This document shows, piece by piece, positions 1 to 6,931 of a DNA stretch of 64,000 bases. Both the position numbers and the translations under genes were made by a program. Numbering within the stretch: the stretch's first letter is position 1; the number at the start of each line of letters is the position of its first letter. The stretch is taken from contig JAFYOS010000029.1 in the NCBI GenBank assembly GCA_017560125.1, forward strand, positions 1 to 64,000, given 5' to 3'. Source of the DNA: Bacteroidaceae bacterium (GTDB lineage: Bacteria > Bacteroidota > Bacteroidia > Bacteroidales > Bacteroidaceae). The notes under the pieces were generated by a model that was given only the letters and a program-made list of their open reading frames with translations, made no database searches and was not told the origin of the DNA.

Positions 1-88
1 CACCTCTTCCCATCCCGAACAGAGAAGTTAAGCCCAACCGCGCCGATGGTACTGCATTTAGTTGTGGGAGAGTAGGTCGTCGCCACTT
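1..88 (+). rRNA. rrf: 5S ribosomal RNA, 3' part (cut by window edge)
   Basis: The first bases read CCCATCCCGAACAGAGAAG, the conserved loop B/helix III part of bacterial 5S rRNA. They continue through GGGAGAGTAGGTCGTCGCC, the conserved loop E/3' region. The 5' part of the gene lies outside the window. The rRNA operon therefore runs left to right and ends here. The exact 3' end (around 86-88) is estimated from the usual end of the family. Confidence 0.93.
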
Positions 89-97
89 TTTTTCTCG

Positions 98-135
98 AGT
101 TCCCTTGGTTCTTACGAACTGAGGGAACTTTTTTT
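98..135 (+). terminator. Terminator of the rRNA operon
   Basis: AGTTCCCT (98-105) pairs with AGGGAACT (122-129), with a second short GTTC/GAAC pairing inside. The stem is followed by a run of T residues. It lies directly after the 5S gene. Confidence 0.8.
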
Positions 136-523
136 GTATATGCACTCCACGTTGTTCAGCCTGGTTGTAGGCCTCTGAAAGGCAGTTTAACGCTGTTTTG
201 TGTGTTCTTATGGTAAAATATAAACCTAAATGTGATAAGCGTCGTTAGAGCGCGTATGGATTTATATTACATCAAATTGTTTTAAGCCTAGTATTCCTGC
301 CTAGTTTTGCATATATTCTTCTCTCGCTTTGAAAAATATTAAAGCAAGCTTTATATTTCTCGCTCGTTTGTCACTATATTTGACATCGAAATTATTATAT
401 AATTTGCAAACTTGTTTTTTGCATAGCTAACGCCTTTTAATTACTTTTGAGATAAATCTTGAAGATAGGATGCGATTCTGAATAAAATTCAAATAAATGT
501 GATATTATTCGCTCGCCTTTCAT
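136..523. other. Gene-free AT-rich spacer
   Basis: I see no credible coding frame, tRNA or repeat here. A TATATTTG-like box occurs at 375-382, but no TTTG lies at the expected distance upstream, so I do not call it a promoter. The spacer separates the rRNA operon from the structured RNA that follows. Confidence 0.5.
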
Positions 524-531
524 TATCTTTG
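524..531 (+). promoter_or_regulatory. -7 box of the structured RNA
   Basis: TATCTTTG matches the Bacteroidota -7 consensus TAnnTTTG. The -33 element is weak: TGTG at 498-501 with a 22-nt spacer. Transcription should start at about 536, just before the folded region. Confidence 0.55.
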
Positions 532-535
532 CATC

Positions 536-783
536 GTTCTTAGGACAATAGTTCTTTGAACGGACATATTTAATTATAGGGCGTTTAGCAAAATTATCCC
601 TCACTTGAATCTGGACAATTCAAACACCGTGGATAATGAGCAAGAAACGCCCACGTCTGTGGTATATATATCCCGCATGGGATTGTTATATATCATTGGG
701 CGTGGGCTTTGCTTATTATATACGGTTGAGGCAGTCCAGAGCCTAAGTGAGATATATAAGCGAAGTTCCCACGTCCTTTTTTT
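536..783 (+). ncRNA. Structured small RNA, possibly 6S-like (Bacteroidales-1 type)
   Basis: Several nested helices are visible by eye. Domain one: GGGCGTTT (579-586) with AAACGCCC (645-652), ATTATCC (593-599) with GGATAAT (631-637), and TTGAAT (605-610) with ATTCAA (618-623). Domain two: an AU-rich stem 661-668/687-694 capped by TCCC-GCAT-GGGA (671-682). Domain three: CGTGGG (701-706) with CCCACG (768-773), continued by 707-721 with 753-765, then seven T residues at 777-783, as in an intrinsic terminator. A promoter box sits just upstream. The frame read through it (605-829) is not a protein gene. From memory, similar sequence is often mis-annotated as a small protein in other Bacteroidales. 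The link to 6S RNA is an inference from size, structure and taxon. Confidence 0.6.
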
Positions 784-834
784 ATTTATCCGCTTTCATC
801 GGGGAATTGTGAGGGCAAGAAAATATTAAATATT

Positions 835-1197
835 ATGGATGAGAGAATTAACTGTCTCTTGAGCGAAAATGAAAAGAAAGAGCTTGTATCTCAAATTGAA
901 AATTTTCTTAGCAAGTATTGGGCAAAATGTGTCGAGTCGTTAATCTATGAATGGACAATCATTAATATTTATGATGTCAAAGTCTCGATAGAATCTATAA
1001 ATGAAATAGTGAAAAACTTTTGGACTTTCGAAGCTATAGCCAATGTAGTAACTTCTGAACAATCAACATCTGTAACAATTGAAAAAAAGATGTCTTTAGT
1101 GGGTAATGTTCAATTTATATCTCGTGAAAATTCTTCTATTGATAAAACCTTGATTCCCGAAGTTAAAAATATTGTAATAACCCAAATCAAGGGGTAA
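835..1197 (+). CDS. Hypothetical protein, 120 aa
   Basis: I do not recognise this protein. It is AT-rich and acidic to neutral, has no signal peptide or membrane segment, and has an N-terminal half that looks helical (residues 8-60) with Ser/Thr-rich strands after it. It begins 51 nt after the T-run that ends the structured RNA, so it may be read by leaky termination or from a promoter I could not identify. The next gene starts one base after its stop codon, so the two are very likely cotranscribed. A small immunity-like or remnant accessory gene is possible but not shown. Confidence 0.55.
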   Translation: MDERINCLLSENEKKELVSQIENFLSKYWAKCVESLIYEWTIINIYDVKVSIESINEIVKNFWTFEAIANVVTSEQSTSVTIEKKMSLVGNVQFISRENSSIDKTLIPEVKNIVITQIKG

Positions 1198-1198
1198 T

Positions 1199-1429
1199 AT
1201 GAGGCAAATAACAGAAGATCTTTTCAATCAAATAGTTTCGGAAAAACCTCAAAATGTAGTCCTTGTGAAAATGTTTGATTCATACATATATATAGAATTG
1301 GACGCTGATATAGTAGGTGAACATCCTAGTGTGATTTCAAATGCTATTCATAAATTTATTAGAGGATTAGGGTATATTGAGAATGACGCAAATTTTGAAA
1401 TGTCTTATTATGCGAAAGGTTTAAAATGA
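1199..1429 (+). CDS. Hypothetical protein, 76 aa
   Basis: Not recognised. The frame starts at an ATG one base after the preceding stop (TAATATG), which suggests translational coupling with the 120-aa gene upstream. The product is small and soluble, with no signal sequence. Composition is AT-rich like its neighbour and unlike the housekeeping genes beyond 5 kb, so the pair may be acquired DNA. The BspA-like gene fragment starts 13 nt downstream. Confidence 0.5.
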   Translation: MRQITEDLFNQIVSEKPQNVVLVKMFDSYIYIELDADIVGEHPSVISNAIHKFIRGLGYIENDANFEMSYYAKGLK

Positions 1430-1442
1430 AAATAATTTGTTT

Positions 1443-1736
1443 ATGAGAAATATTAAACAACTGCTGATGACAGTAGCAGTGCTACTGTGCAGCGTAGCAG
1501 CGAGCGCCCACGACTTTGAAGTGGATGGAATATTTTATAAAATTTCGTACGATGACGCTATTGTGACCTTCAAAGGACAGAGGAGTGATCAGTATTCTAA
1601 TGAATATTCGGGTAGTGTTGTCATTCCTGAAGAAGTAACTTATAATGGAAAAACTTACAGCGTTACAAGCATAGGAAGTGATGCGTTCTCTGGTTGCAGT
1701 GGTCTTACAAGTGTAACAATCCCTAACAGCGTTACA
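1443..1736 (+). pseudogene. BspA-like leucine-rich-repeat surface protein, 5' fragment
   Basis: The ATG at 1443 opens a signal peptide (MRNIKQLLMTVAVLLCSVAA, cleavage near SAH) followed by a short N-terminal region. The first BspA-type LRR_5 repeat follows, with the motif SIGSDAFSGCSGLTSVTIP. The frame then enters foreign sequence and stops four codons later (1743-1745). The rest of the same gene resumes at 3547. Joining 1736 to 3547 gives one unbroken frame of about 561 aa in which VT is followed by SIGSAAF, as the repeat pattern predicts. BspA-like proteins are secreted or surface-exposed and often bind host or bacterial partners. As it stands the gene is interrupted and probably yields only a secreted stub. 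Confidence 0.85.
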
Positions 1737-1749
1737 AAAATTTAACACG

Positions 1750-1770
1750 ATTTTATAGTTTCGTTACATA
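1750..1770 (+). repeat. Left inverted repeat of the insertion
   Basis: 21 nt, matching the reverse complement of 3509-3529 at 20 of 21 positions (A versus G at the sixth position). Confidence 0.8.
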
Positions 1771-1960
1771 GTTTTCCCACTTTCTACCAAGTAAACCACC
1801 AAATCCGTTTACTTCTTTAGATGTTATATGTAGTATTGGCTACTTACTTTTTTGTTTTTTGCTAATAGAGGAATAATGAAAGAAGATAATTGATTTGCCA
1901 GAATCCTTGGCTGTATGCCTTACCCTGAAGGATGGGTAGTGGGTAAAAGGGTAAGAAAAT

Positions 1961-1981
1961 CCCCACCTTAGTTGGGTGGGG
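1961..1981 (-). terminator. Terminator of the two cargo genes
   Basis: CCCCACC (1961-1967) pairs with GGTGGGG (1975-1981). Read on the minus strand, the hairpin is followed by ATTTTCTT, so it would end transcription of the 339-aa gene 20 bases after its stop codon. The stretch between it and the left repeat (1771-1960) holds no gene I can support. Confidence 0.65.
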
Positions 1982-2000
1982 TATTTAATTATCAACACAA

Positions 2001-3020
2001 TTAGAACCTACTATGGGTAGTTATGATAGATTCAAATAGGTGTATTCCTGTGGCAGTTTCAAATTCACTTTTTGAAACACATCCCTTGAATTTGAACATT
2101 TGCAAATACTCTATATCACCAAAATAGTCTTGTTTGTCTTGTTGAATAATATCTGCAATTTTGGCTATTTGATTTATAAATTTGAGTAAATGATATGAAG
2201 ACTGAAACCTATAAATTGCCCATAAATATCTATCTGTACTATCTAACCATTCATCATCTTTGTTGAAAATTCGCCCGCTTTCTTGATGTAGATTTTCTTC
2301 ATAGGTCAAAAATACAAATTGTTTCCTAATATCAAACGATAGATAACTAAAAGTAGAATCATCTTTTTTATTGCCCAATACTTCTTCCCACTTATGTGAA
2401 GGTCTTCCACTATATCCACTCTTACATTTTTGTATAAAATCCATAATGTCCTTAGGGTGAAGAAGGCTTCCTGGGTTTTGACTTAGTATTTGTCCATTTA
2501 ATTCTTCACCATTAATGGTGAATTGACATTTGTTATCGGTGATTTTCTTAATTAGTTCTACTTCTCCATTGGGAGCAAACCGATAAAAGTTAATACTGAA
2601 AGGTCCAGCACCATATGCAGGATGTGGGGATTTCTGTCCACCTTTAATTTCTATAACATCACAAATAAATGGTGAATTGCTACTGTTTTCAGAGGGTTCT
2701 GTATTAAGCCTAACAGAAAACTGCATATTGGGATAACCAATAATAGCTCCTCTAAATCCATTCAATATGTTTTTATCTATTTCTTTGGGTTCTACAAAAG
2801 TGAATGAATAATATTGGCTGATTTCAATTGGTTTCCCGTTATTATTAGGAATGATATTTGCAAGTATATCACCATCATTAAGACCTTCTACAACTTGAAC
2901 ATCCAAATAATGGGCTGATAACTTCAATGTTTCTCCGTATATCCAAGGGTGTGAGTTTTCAACCAAACAAAATTCCCAAGTTCTTTCATTTTTATGGTTA
3001 TATATTTTTTGCCATAACAT
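2001..3020 (-). CDS. Hypothetical protein, 339 aa, cargo of the insertion
   Basis: I do not recognise this family. There is no signal peptide or membrane segment, so it is probably cytoplasmic. The N-terminal 200 residues look beta-rich and contain a Gly/Pro/His stretch (IEIKGGQKSPHPAYGAGP). The C-terminal part looks helical (about 260-310). It lies 12 nt after the 127-aa gene and should be translated from the same transcript. Its place in a small transposase-free insert beside a PUA/EVE-like gene suggests the pair acts together, possibly in defence or nucleic-acid modification sensing. That role is inference from context only. Composition is AT-rich compared with the core genes. Confidence 0.6.
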   Translation of the reverse strand: MLWQKIYNHKNERTWEFCLVENSHPWIYGETLKLSAHYLDVQVVEGLNDGDILANIIPNNNGKPIEISQYYSFTFVEPKEIDKNILNGFRGAIIGYPNMQFSVRLNTEPSENSSNSPFICDVIEIKGGQKSPHPAYGAGPFSINFYRFAPNGEVELIKKITDNKCQFTINGEELNGQILSQNPGSLLHPKDIMDFIQKCKSGYSGRPSHKWEEVLGNKKDDSTFSYLSFDIRKQFVFLTYEENLHQESGRIFNKDDEWLDSTDRYLWAIYRFQSSYHLLKFINQIAKIADIIQQDKQDYFGDIEYLQMFKFKGCVSKSEFETATGIHLFESIITTHSRF

Positions 3021-3032
3021 TGTTCTAATGTT

Positions 3033-3416
3033 TTAATCTTCTTCAAAGGTGGATTCTATATAACTAAGCAATTCAATATTGTTTTTCAAGGGATGCTGTA
3101 GACTTTTTCCACCCTTGAAACCGTGTTGGGCAAGATCATCTTCATCCAACTTGTTTCCTGTGTATTCCTTGACCAATTCCAACTTATATGTGAAGTGCAT
3201 ATTGGGCTTAATTTGCCAATAAGCAATATCAGTTCTATCACAATCTTTGGCAACTACTTTTGTCTTGAAAGCAACTTTTCTTTCATCAGACATAAAAAGG
3301 AATACAATATCACCAACTTCAAAGTTTGTTCGGTGCATTGTCCAATTTATATATCCAAGTTCCATCAGGGCTTCCCTGTGATGGCAACTTTTTCTTTGTG
3401 CGAAGGCTAACCACAT
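3033..3416 (-). CDS. PUA/EVE-like domain protein, 127 aa, cargo of the insertion
   Basis: Residues 25-75 read WTMHRTNFEVGDIVFLFMS followed by a strand ending in VVAKD. This is the layout of PUA-like/EVE domains: aromatic, then GDIVxLY/F, then a V-rich strand. Such domains bind modified bases and occur in restriction and HNH-type defence proteins. The tail GFKGGKSLQHPL resembles the segment after this domain in some HNH endonucleases, but no HNH or other nuclease motif is present here. The protein is soluble and stands alone. It is the first gene of the minus-strand pair, read from a promoter in the right inverted repeat. The family call is from motif recognition and needs a profile search. 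Confidence 0.55.
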   Translation of the reverse strand: MWLAFAQRKSCHHREALMELGYINWTMHRTNFEVGDIVFLFMSDERKVAFKTKVVAKDCDRTDIAYWQIKPNMHFTYKLELVKEYTGNKLDEDDLAQHGFKGGKSLQHPLKNNIELLSYIESTFEED

Positions 3417-3496
3417 AATACAAAAAAATAGGTTAATCTTATTCTTGATTTACAAAGTGGCTTTTCACAATTGTAAAGTATAAATTTATATATGCA

Positions 3497-3527
3497 CAAA
3501 ATTACTAATATGTAACGAAACTACAAA
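3497..3527 (-). promoter_or_regulatory. Promoter of the cargo genes, overlapping the right inverted repeat
   Basis: On the minus strand TTTG (3524-3527) is followed after exactly 19 nt by TAATTTTG (3497-3504). This matches the Bacteroidota consensus TTTG-N19-TAnnTTTG. The -33 box lies inside the right inverted repeat, so the end of the element drives its own cargo. Confidence 0.65.
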
Positions 3528-3529
3528 AT
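3509..3529 (-). repeat. Right inverted repeat of the insertion
   Basis: Reverse complement of the left repeat with one mismatch. It contains the -33 box of the cargo promoter. Confidence 0.8.
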
Positions 3530-3546
3530 AATATCAAGGAATTACA

Positions 3547-4938
3547 AGCATAGGAAGTGCTGCGTTCTCTTATTGCAGTGGTCTTACAAGCGTTACAATT
3601 CCTAATAGTGTTACAAGCATAGGCTCACTCGCGTTTAATAATTGTACAAATTTGGAAAGAATATGTATGTTTCCTAGAATGGCAATATCTTGTGAAAAAG
3701 ATGTCTTTTCGGAAAGCACCTACAACAATGCTTTGCTATATGTTCCGCAAGGAAGGGAATTTGCATATTCAAAGACTGAGCCTTGGTCGAACCTCTATAT
3801 ACAGGGAATGAAAAGCTACAATGTTACCTATAAGATTGATGGCGAAGTTTATGAAACATATTCGGTAGAATGTTTCGCGGAAATCCCAACGCCTGATTCC
3901 CCTACAAAAGAGGGATATACATTTATGGGTTGGAGCGAAATTCCTTCGTATATGCCCGAAAAAGATATTGTTATAAATGGCTCTTTTGTGGTAAATAAAT
4001 ACACCGTTGCCTATGTGGTCGATGGCGACACAATAGCCACCGATAGCATTGCTTATGGCGCAGAAATTACACCTATTGCAGCTCCCGCGAAAGAGGGTTA
4101 TACCTTCAGTGGATGGAGCGAAGCGCCCGCCACGATGCCTGCAAATGATATTGTAATCCGTGGCTCGTTTGAAATAAATACTTATGTGGTTACATACATT
4201 GTAGATGGAGTGACTTTTGCAACTGATAGCATAGTATTTAATGGTGACGTGGCATTGATTCCTGCTCCTGCGAAAGAGGGTTATACCTTCAGCGGATGGA
4301 GCTACGCGCCCAAGAAAATGCCGGCGGAAAATATCACTATAAGTGGTTCGTTTGCAGTGAATTATTACACCGTTGTCTATGTGGTCGATGGCGACACGAT
4401 AGCAACTGAGAGCATTGCCTACGGTGTGGAAATTACACCTATCGCAGCTCCTGCGAAAGAGGGTTATACCTTTAGTGGATGGAGCGAGGCGCCCTCTAAA
4501 ATGCCCGCAAATGATATTGTAATCAGCGCCTCGTTCAGTGTAAATTATTATACACTGACATACATGGTCGATGGCGAGGAGTACAAAGAGGAGCAGATTG
4601 CTTATGGCGACAGCGTTGTGCTGATAGATGCTCCTGTAAAAGAAAATTACATTTTCAGTGGTTGGAGTGGGGCGCCCGTGACAATGCCTGCCGAGGATGT
4701 CACAATCACAGGCTCGTTTGTTCATACAAGTATTTCGAGCGTGTCGGCTGGCGCGATGGTTAAGGTCGATGGCAACAGCATCACTTTGGCCGGGGCTGAG
4801 AATAGCTGTGTGGCTATTTACTCGGTAAGTGGTGCTCTTGTAAATAAATATGATAACTACGACGGCGAAGGGATAGTACTCGATAGAGGTGTGTATGTTA
4901 TTCGCATTGGTGAAAAGACGATGAAAATAAAGCTGTAA
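3547..4938 (+). pseudogene. BspA-like surface protein, 3' fragment with InlB-type repeats
   Basis: This is the rest of the gene begun at 1443. It holds further LRR_5 repeats (SIGSAAFSYCSGLTSVTIP and a second unit) and a linker. Five tandem repeats of the Listeria-Bacteroides/InlB B-repeat type follow, each exactly 61 residues (183 bp), starting at 3817, 4000, 4183, 4366 and 4549. Each carries the pattern YTVxYVVDG...KEGYTFSGWSEAP. The C-terminus (SVSGALVNKY then GVYVIRIGEKTMKIKL) resembles a type IX secretion sorting domain. The frame is open and undamaged apart from the insertion. An internal ATG at 3652 could give a protein without a signal peptide, which would not be exported. Confidence 0.85.
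3817..4731 (+). repeat. Five tandem 183-bp repeats (InlB B-repeat coding)
   Basis: Units start at 3817, 4000, 4183, 4366 and 4549 with an exact 183-bp period. Units two and four are the most alike at the DNA level, for example around TGGTCGATGGCGACAC. The exact period and high identity fit repeat gain and loss by recombination. Confidence 0.85.
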
Positions 4939-4982
4939 ACAGTCCTCTTCGGGTTGCGGAAAGGTCGGCCTGTATAGTGCGC

Positions 4983-5023
4983 AAAATCCCTCGAAAGTAT
5001 GCGAATTGCTTTCGAGGGATTTT
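4983..5023. terminator. Bidirectional terminator after the BspA-like gene
   Basis: A perfect 15-bp stem, 4983-4997 with 5009-5023, containing TCCCTCGAAAG and its complement, with an 11-nt loop. It has A residues before and T residues after it. Confidence 0.85.
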
Positions 5024-5184
5024 GTTTTGTGGTCGAAAATTATTGGTGGTGTGTAAAATATATTTACCACTCAGCGCCGCTTGTCCTTTTTTTTCGATAG
5101 AAATTTGTGCTATCTATTAGCGTTTTCGATAGATATTATCGTAAAAACTGAATATTTCATACTATAAAATTGCAAGAATATAAG

Positions 5185-5192
5185 TAACTTTG
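5185..5192 (+). promoter_or_regulatory. -7 box of the DASS transporter gene
   Basis: TAACTTTG matches TAnnTTTG and is followed by C, 48 nt before the start codon at 5240. No clear -33 box was found. Confidence 0.5.
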
Positions 5193-5239
5193 CACCCGTT
5201 TTGGAGAAATTTATTTTTATTTTATAAAAACCAACAATT

Positions 5240-6742
5240 ATGTTTAAAAATTTTGCAGGCTTTAACATTCTGGAGAAAATTCAGAAGGACAAGCAGGAGA
5301 AAAGAAAAAAACAGCTTCCCGTTAAGCTGATTAAGATTCTTGTGATTACAATTATCAGTGCCGCTGTGGCGTTGTTGCCTACCGAGTCGTTCGGTATCGA
5401 AGGACTGACAGCTGTTCACCAGCGTATTATTTCGCTCTTTGTGTTTGCTGCTTTGATGTGGCTTACAGAGGCTTTGCCTTCTTGGGTTACCTCTATGATT
5501 GTGGTTACCGTAATGTTGTTTACCGTTTCTACAAGTGCATTCAGTTTCCTTCGCCCCGAAGATCCTGCAGCTGCTTCAGGTTTGGTTCCTTTCAAGAGCA
5601 TCATGGCTTGTTTTGCCAATCCTACAATCATGCTGTTCATCGGTGGATTTGTGCTTGCAATCGGATTGACAAAGGTTAAGCTCGATGTGGCTCTCGCTCG
5701 TTTCCTTTTGAAGCCCTTCGGTACACGTTCGGAGGTTGTGTTGCTTGGTTTTATCCTTGTAACAGCTATCTTCTCGGCTTTTGTGAGCAACACTGCTACT
5801 GCTGCCATGATGTTGGCTTTCCTTACTCCCGTGTTGCGCCAGCTGCCTGCTGACGGTAAAGGTCGTATCGCTCTTGCACTTGCAATTCCCATCGGTGCAA
5901 ACCTCGGTGGTATGATGACTCCCATTGGTACTCCTCCCAACATGATTGCTCTCGATTACCTCTCTTCTATCGGCATGGGTATCAGCTTTGTTGACTGGAC
6001 TATCAAAATGACTCCTTTTGTATTGGTACTTCTCTTCCTTGCTTGGATGTTGCTTCGCTTTATGTTCCCCTTCAAGCAGAAGAACATCGAGATTAAGATC
6101 GAGGGTGATATTGAGTGGAACTTCCAGACATGGTCAGTGGTTGCTGCTTTCGCTGTAACTATCTTCATGTGGATGTTCGGTACCGACCTTTGGGGTGTGG
6201 ATACTAACGTAGTTGCGATGTTGCCTATCGCTATCTTCTGTGCAACAGGTATCCTTACTCGTCGCGACCTTGAGGAGATTAACTGGAGCGTTCTGTGGAT
6301 GGTTGCCGGTGGTTTCGCCCTCGGTGTTGCCCTCAACTACAAGGGTGCTGAATGCAACAGCTTGAGCAACTTGATTGTAAGCTCTGTTCCCTTCGGTGAA
6401 TTCTCTCCCATTGCTGTGATGATTCTTGCTGGTCTCATCTGCTTCGGCTTCTCTAACTTCATTTCTCACTCGGCTGCAACATCATTGCTCGTTCCCGTGC
6501 TCGGCGTTGTTGCTGTAGGTATGTCGGATGCTCTTGCAAATGTAGGTGGTGCTCAGGCTATGTTGGTAGGTATTGCTATCGCTTCTTCAGTTTCTATGAT
6601 TTTGCCTATCAGTACTCCTCCCAATGCTATCGCTCACTCAACAGGCTTTATCGAGCAGAAGGATATGATGAAGGTGGGTATCACTATCGGTGTCCTTGGT
6701 ATTATCCTCGGATATTTGATGTTGATTTTCATCGGTTTCTAA
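5240..6742 (+). CDS. DASS/SLC13-family sodium-coupled anion transporter
   Basis: This 500-aa inner-membrane protein has at least ten hydrophobic segments. It carries the two SNT-type signatures of the divalent anion:sodium symporter family: SNTATAAMM (residues 183-191) and SNFISHSAAT (near 405). The usual PIGTPPN and PISTPPNA loops follow the two signatures. Family members import dicarboxylates such as succinate or fumarate, or sulfate, with sodium. The substrate cannot be told from sequence. The N-terminal 30 residues are charged and cytoplasmic. It stands alone between terminators, and its codon choice suggests high expression. A LysR regulator follows with its own promoter and could control it. 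Confidence 0.9.
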   Translation: MFKNFAGFNILEKIQKDKQEKRKKQLPVKLIKILVITIISAAVALLPTESFGIEGLTAVHQRIISLFVFAALMWLTEALPSWVTSMIVVTVMLFTVSTSAFSFLRPEDPAAASGLVPFKSIMACFANPTIMLFIGGFVLAIGLTKVKLDVALARFLLKPFGTRSEVVLLGFILVTAIFSAFVSNTATAAMMLAFLTPVLRQLPADGKGRIALALAIPIGANLGGMMTPIGTPPNMIALDYLSSIGMGISFVDWTIKMTPFVLVLLFLAWMLLRFMFPFKQKNIEIKIEGDIEWNFQTWSVVAAFAVTIFMWMFGTDLWGVDTNVVAMLPIAIFCATGILTRRDLEEINWSVLWMVAGGFALGVALNYKGAECNSLSNLIVSSVPFGEFSPIAVMILAGLICFGFSNFISHSAATSLLVPVLGVVAVGMSDALANVGGAQAMLVGIAIASSVSMILPISTPPNAIAHSTGFIEQKDMMKVGITIGVLGIILGYLMLIFIGF

Positions 6743-6772
6743 TATAGAAACAGCATAATAACATAAATACAT

Positions 6773-6804
6773 AAAGAGGCGTCGCTATATTGCGGCGCCT
6801 CTTT
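6773..6804 (+). terminator. Terminator of the DASS gene
   Basis: AAAGAGGCGTCGC (6773-6785) pairs with GCGGCGCCTCTTT (6792-6804), one G-U pair, followed by GCTTATTT. Confidence 0.8.
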
Positions 6805-6931
6805 GCTTATTTAAATATGTTGTATAAATATTAAGTATTGTTATCCGCAGGGTGAATTTATGCAGTTTGTTGCATAAAAGCTTGTTTTTTGCCGAAAAAT
6901 CGCTATCTTCGCAAAAACAGGATTTTAGTAT

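Larger units (their letters stand above)
1737..3541. mobile_element. 1.8-kb insertion with inverted repeats, no transposase
   Basis: A 21-nt repeat at 1750-1770 recurs inverted at 3509-3529 with one mismatch; the shared core is GTTTCGTTACATA. TTACAA occurs at both edges (1732-1737 and 3542-3547) and could be a 5- or 6-bp target duplication. Removing one copy plus the insert rejoins the BspA-like frame exactly. The 12-13 bases outside each repeat differ between the two ends, so the true ends are uncertain by that amount. The insert is AT-rich and carries only two minus-strand genes. No transposase, integrase or recombinase is present, so it would be non-autonomous or a cargo cassette. An alternative is that the repeats are recombinase sites that allow inversion. 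Confidence 0.75.

Noticed and set aside
375-382. TATATTTG as a promoter in the spacer after the rRNA operon
   Set aside because: No TTTG at 19-21 nt upstream and no gene or folded RNA directly after it.
605-829. A 74-codon frame ending RFHRGIVRARKY
   Set aside because: It overlays the helices and the terminator-like stem of the structured RNA, has no signal or domain, and its start lies inside a helix. I treat it as non-coding.
1732-3547. TTACAA at both edges as proof of a target duplication
   Set aside because: GTTACAAG(C/T) is itself part of the LRR coding repeat (GTTACAAGCATAGG recurs), so the match could come from the host repeat. I keep it as support, not proof.
3817-4731. CRISPR-like array
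   Set aside because: The repeats are long, contiguous and coding, with no spacers.
3652-4938. A free-standing gene starting at the ATG at 3652
   Set aside because: The same frame is open upstream to the insertion edge and encodes LRR repeats. It is the 3' part of the interrupted gene.
3769-5070. A 433-codon minus-strand frame
   Set aside because: It is antisense to the InlB-type repeats and shows His/Cys-rich, non-protein-like composition caused by the repeats.
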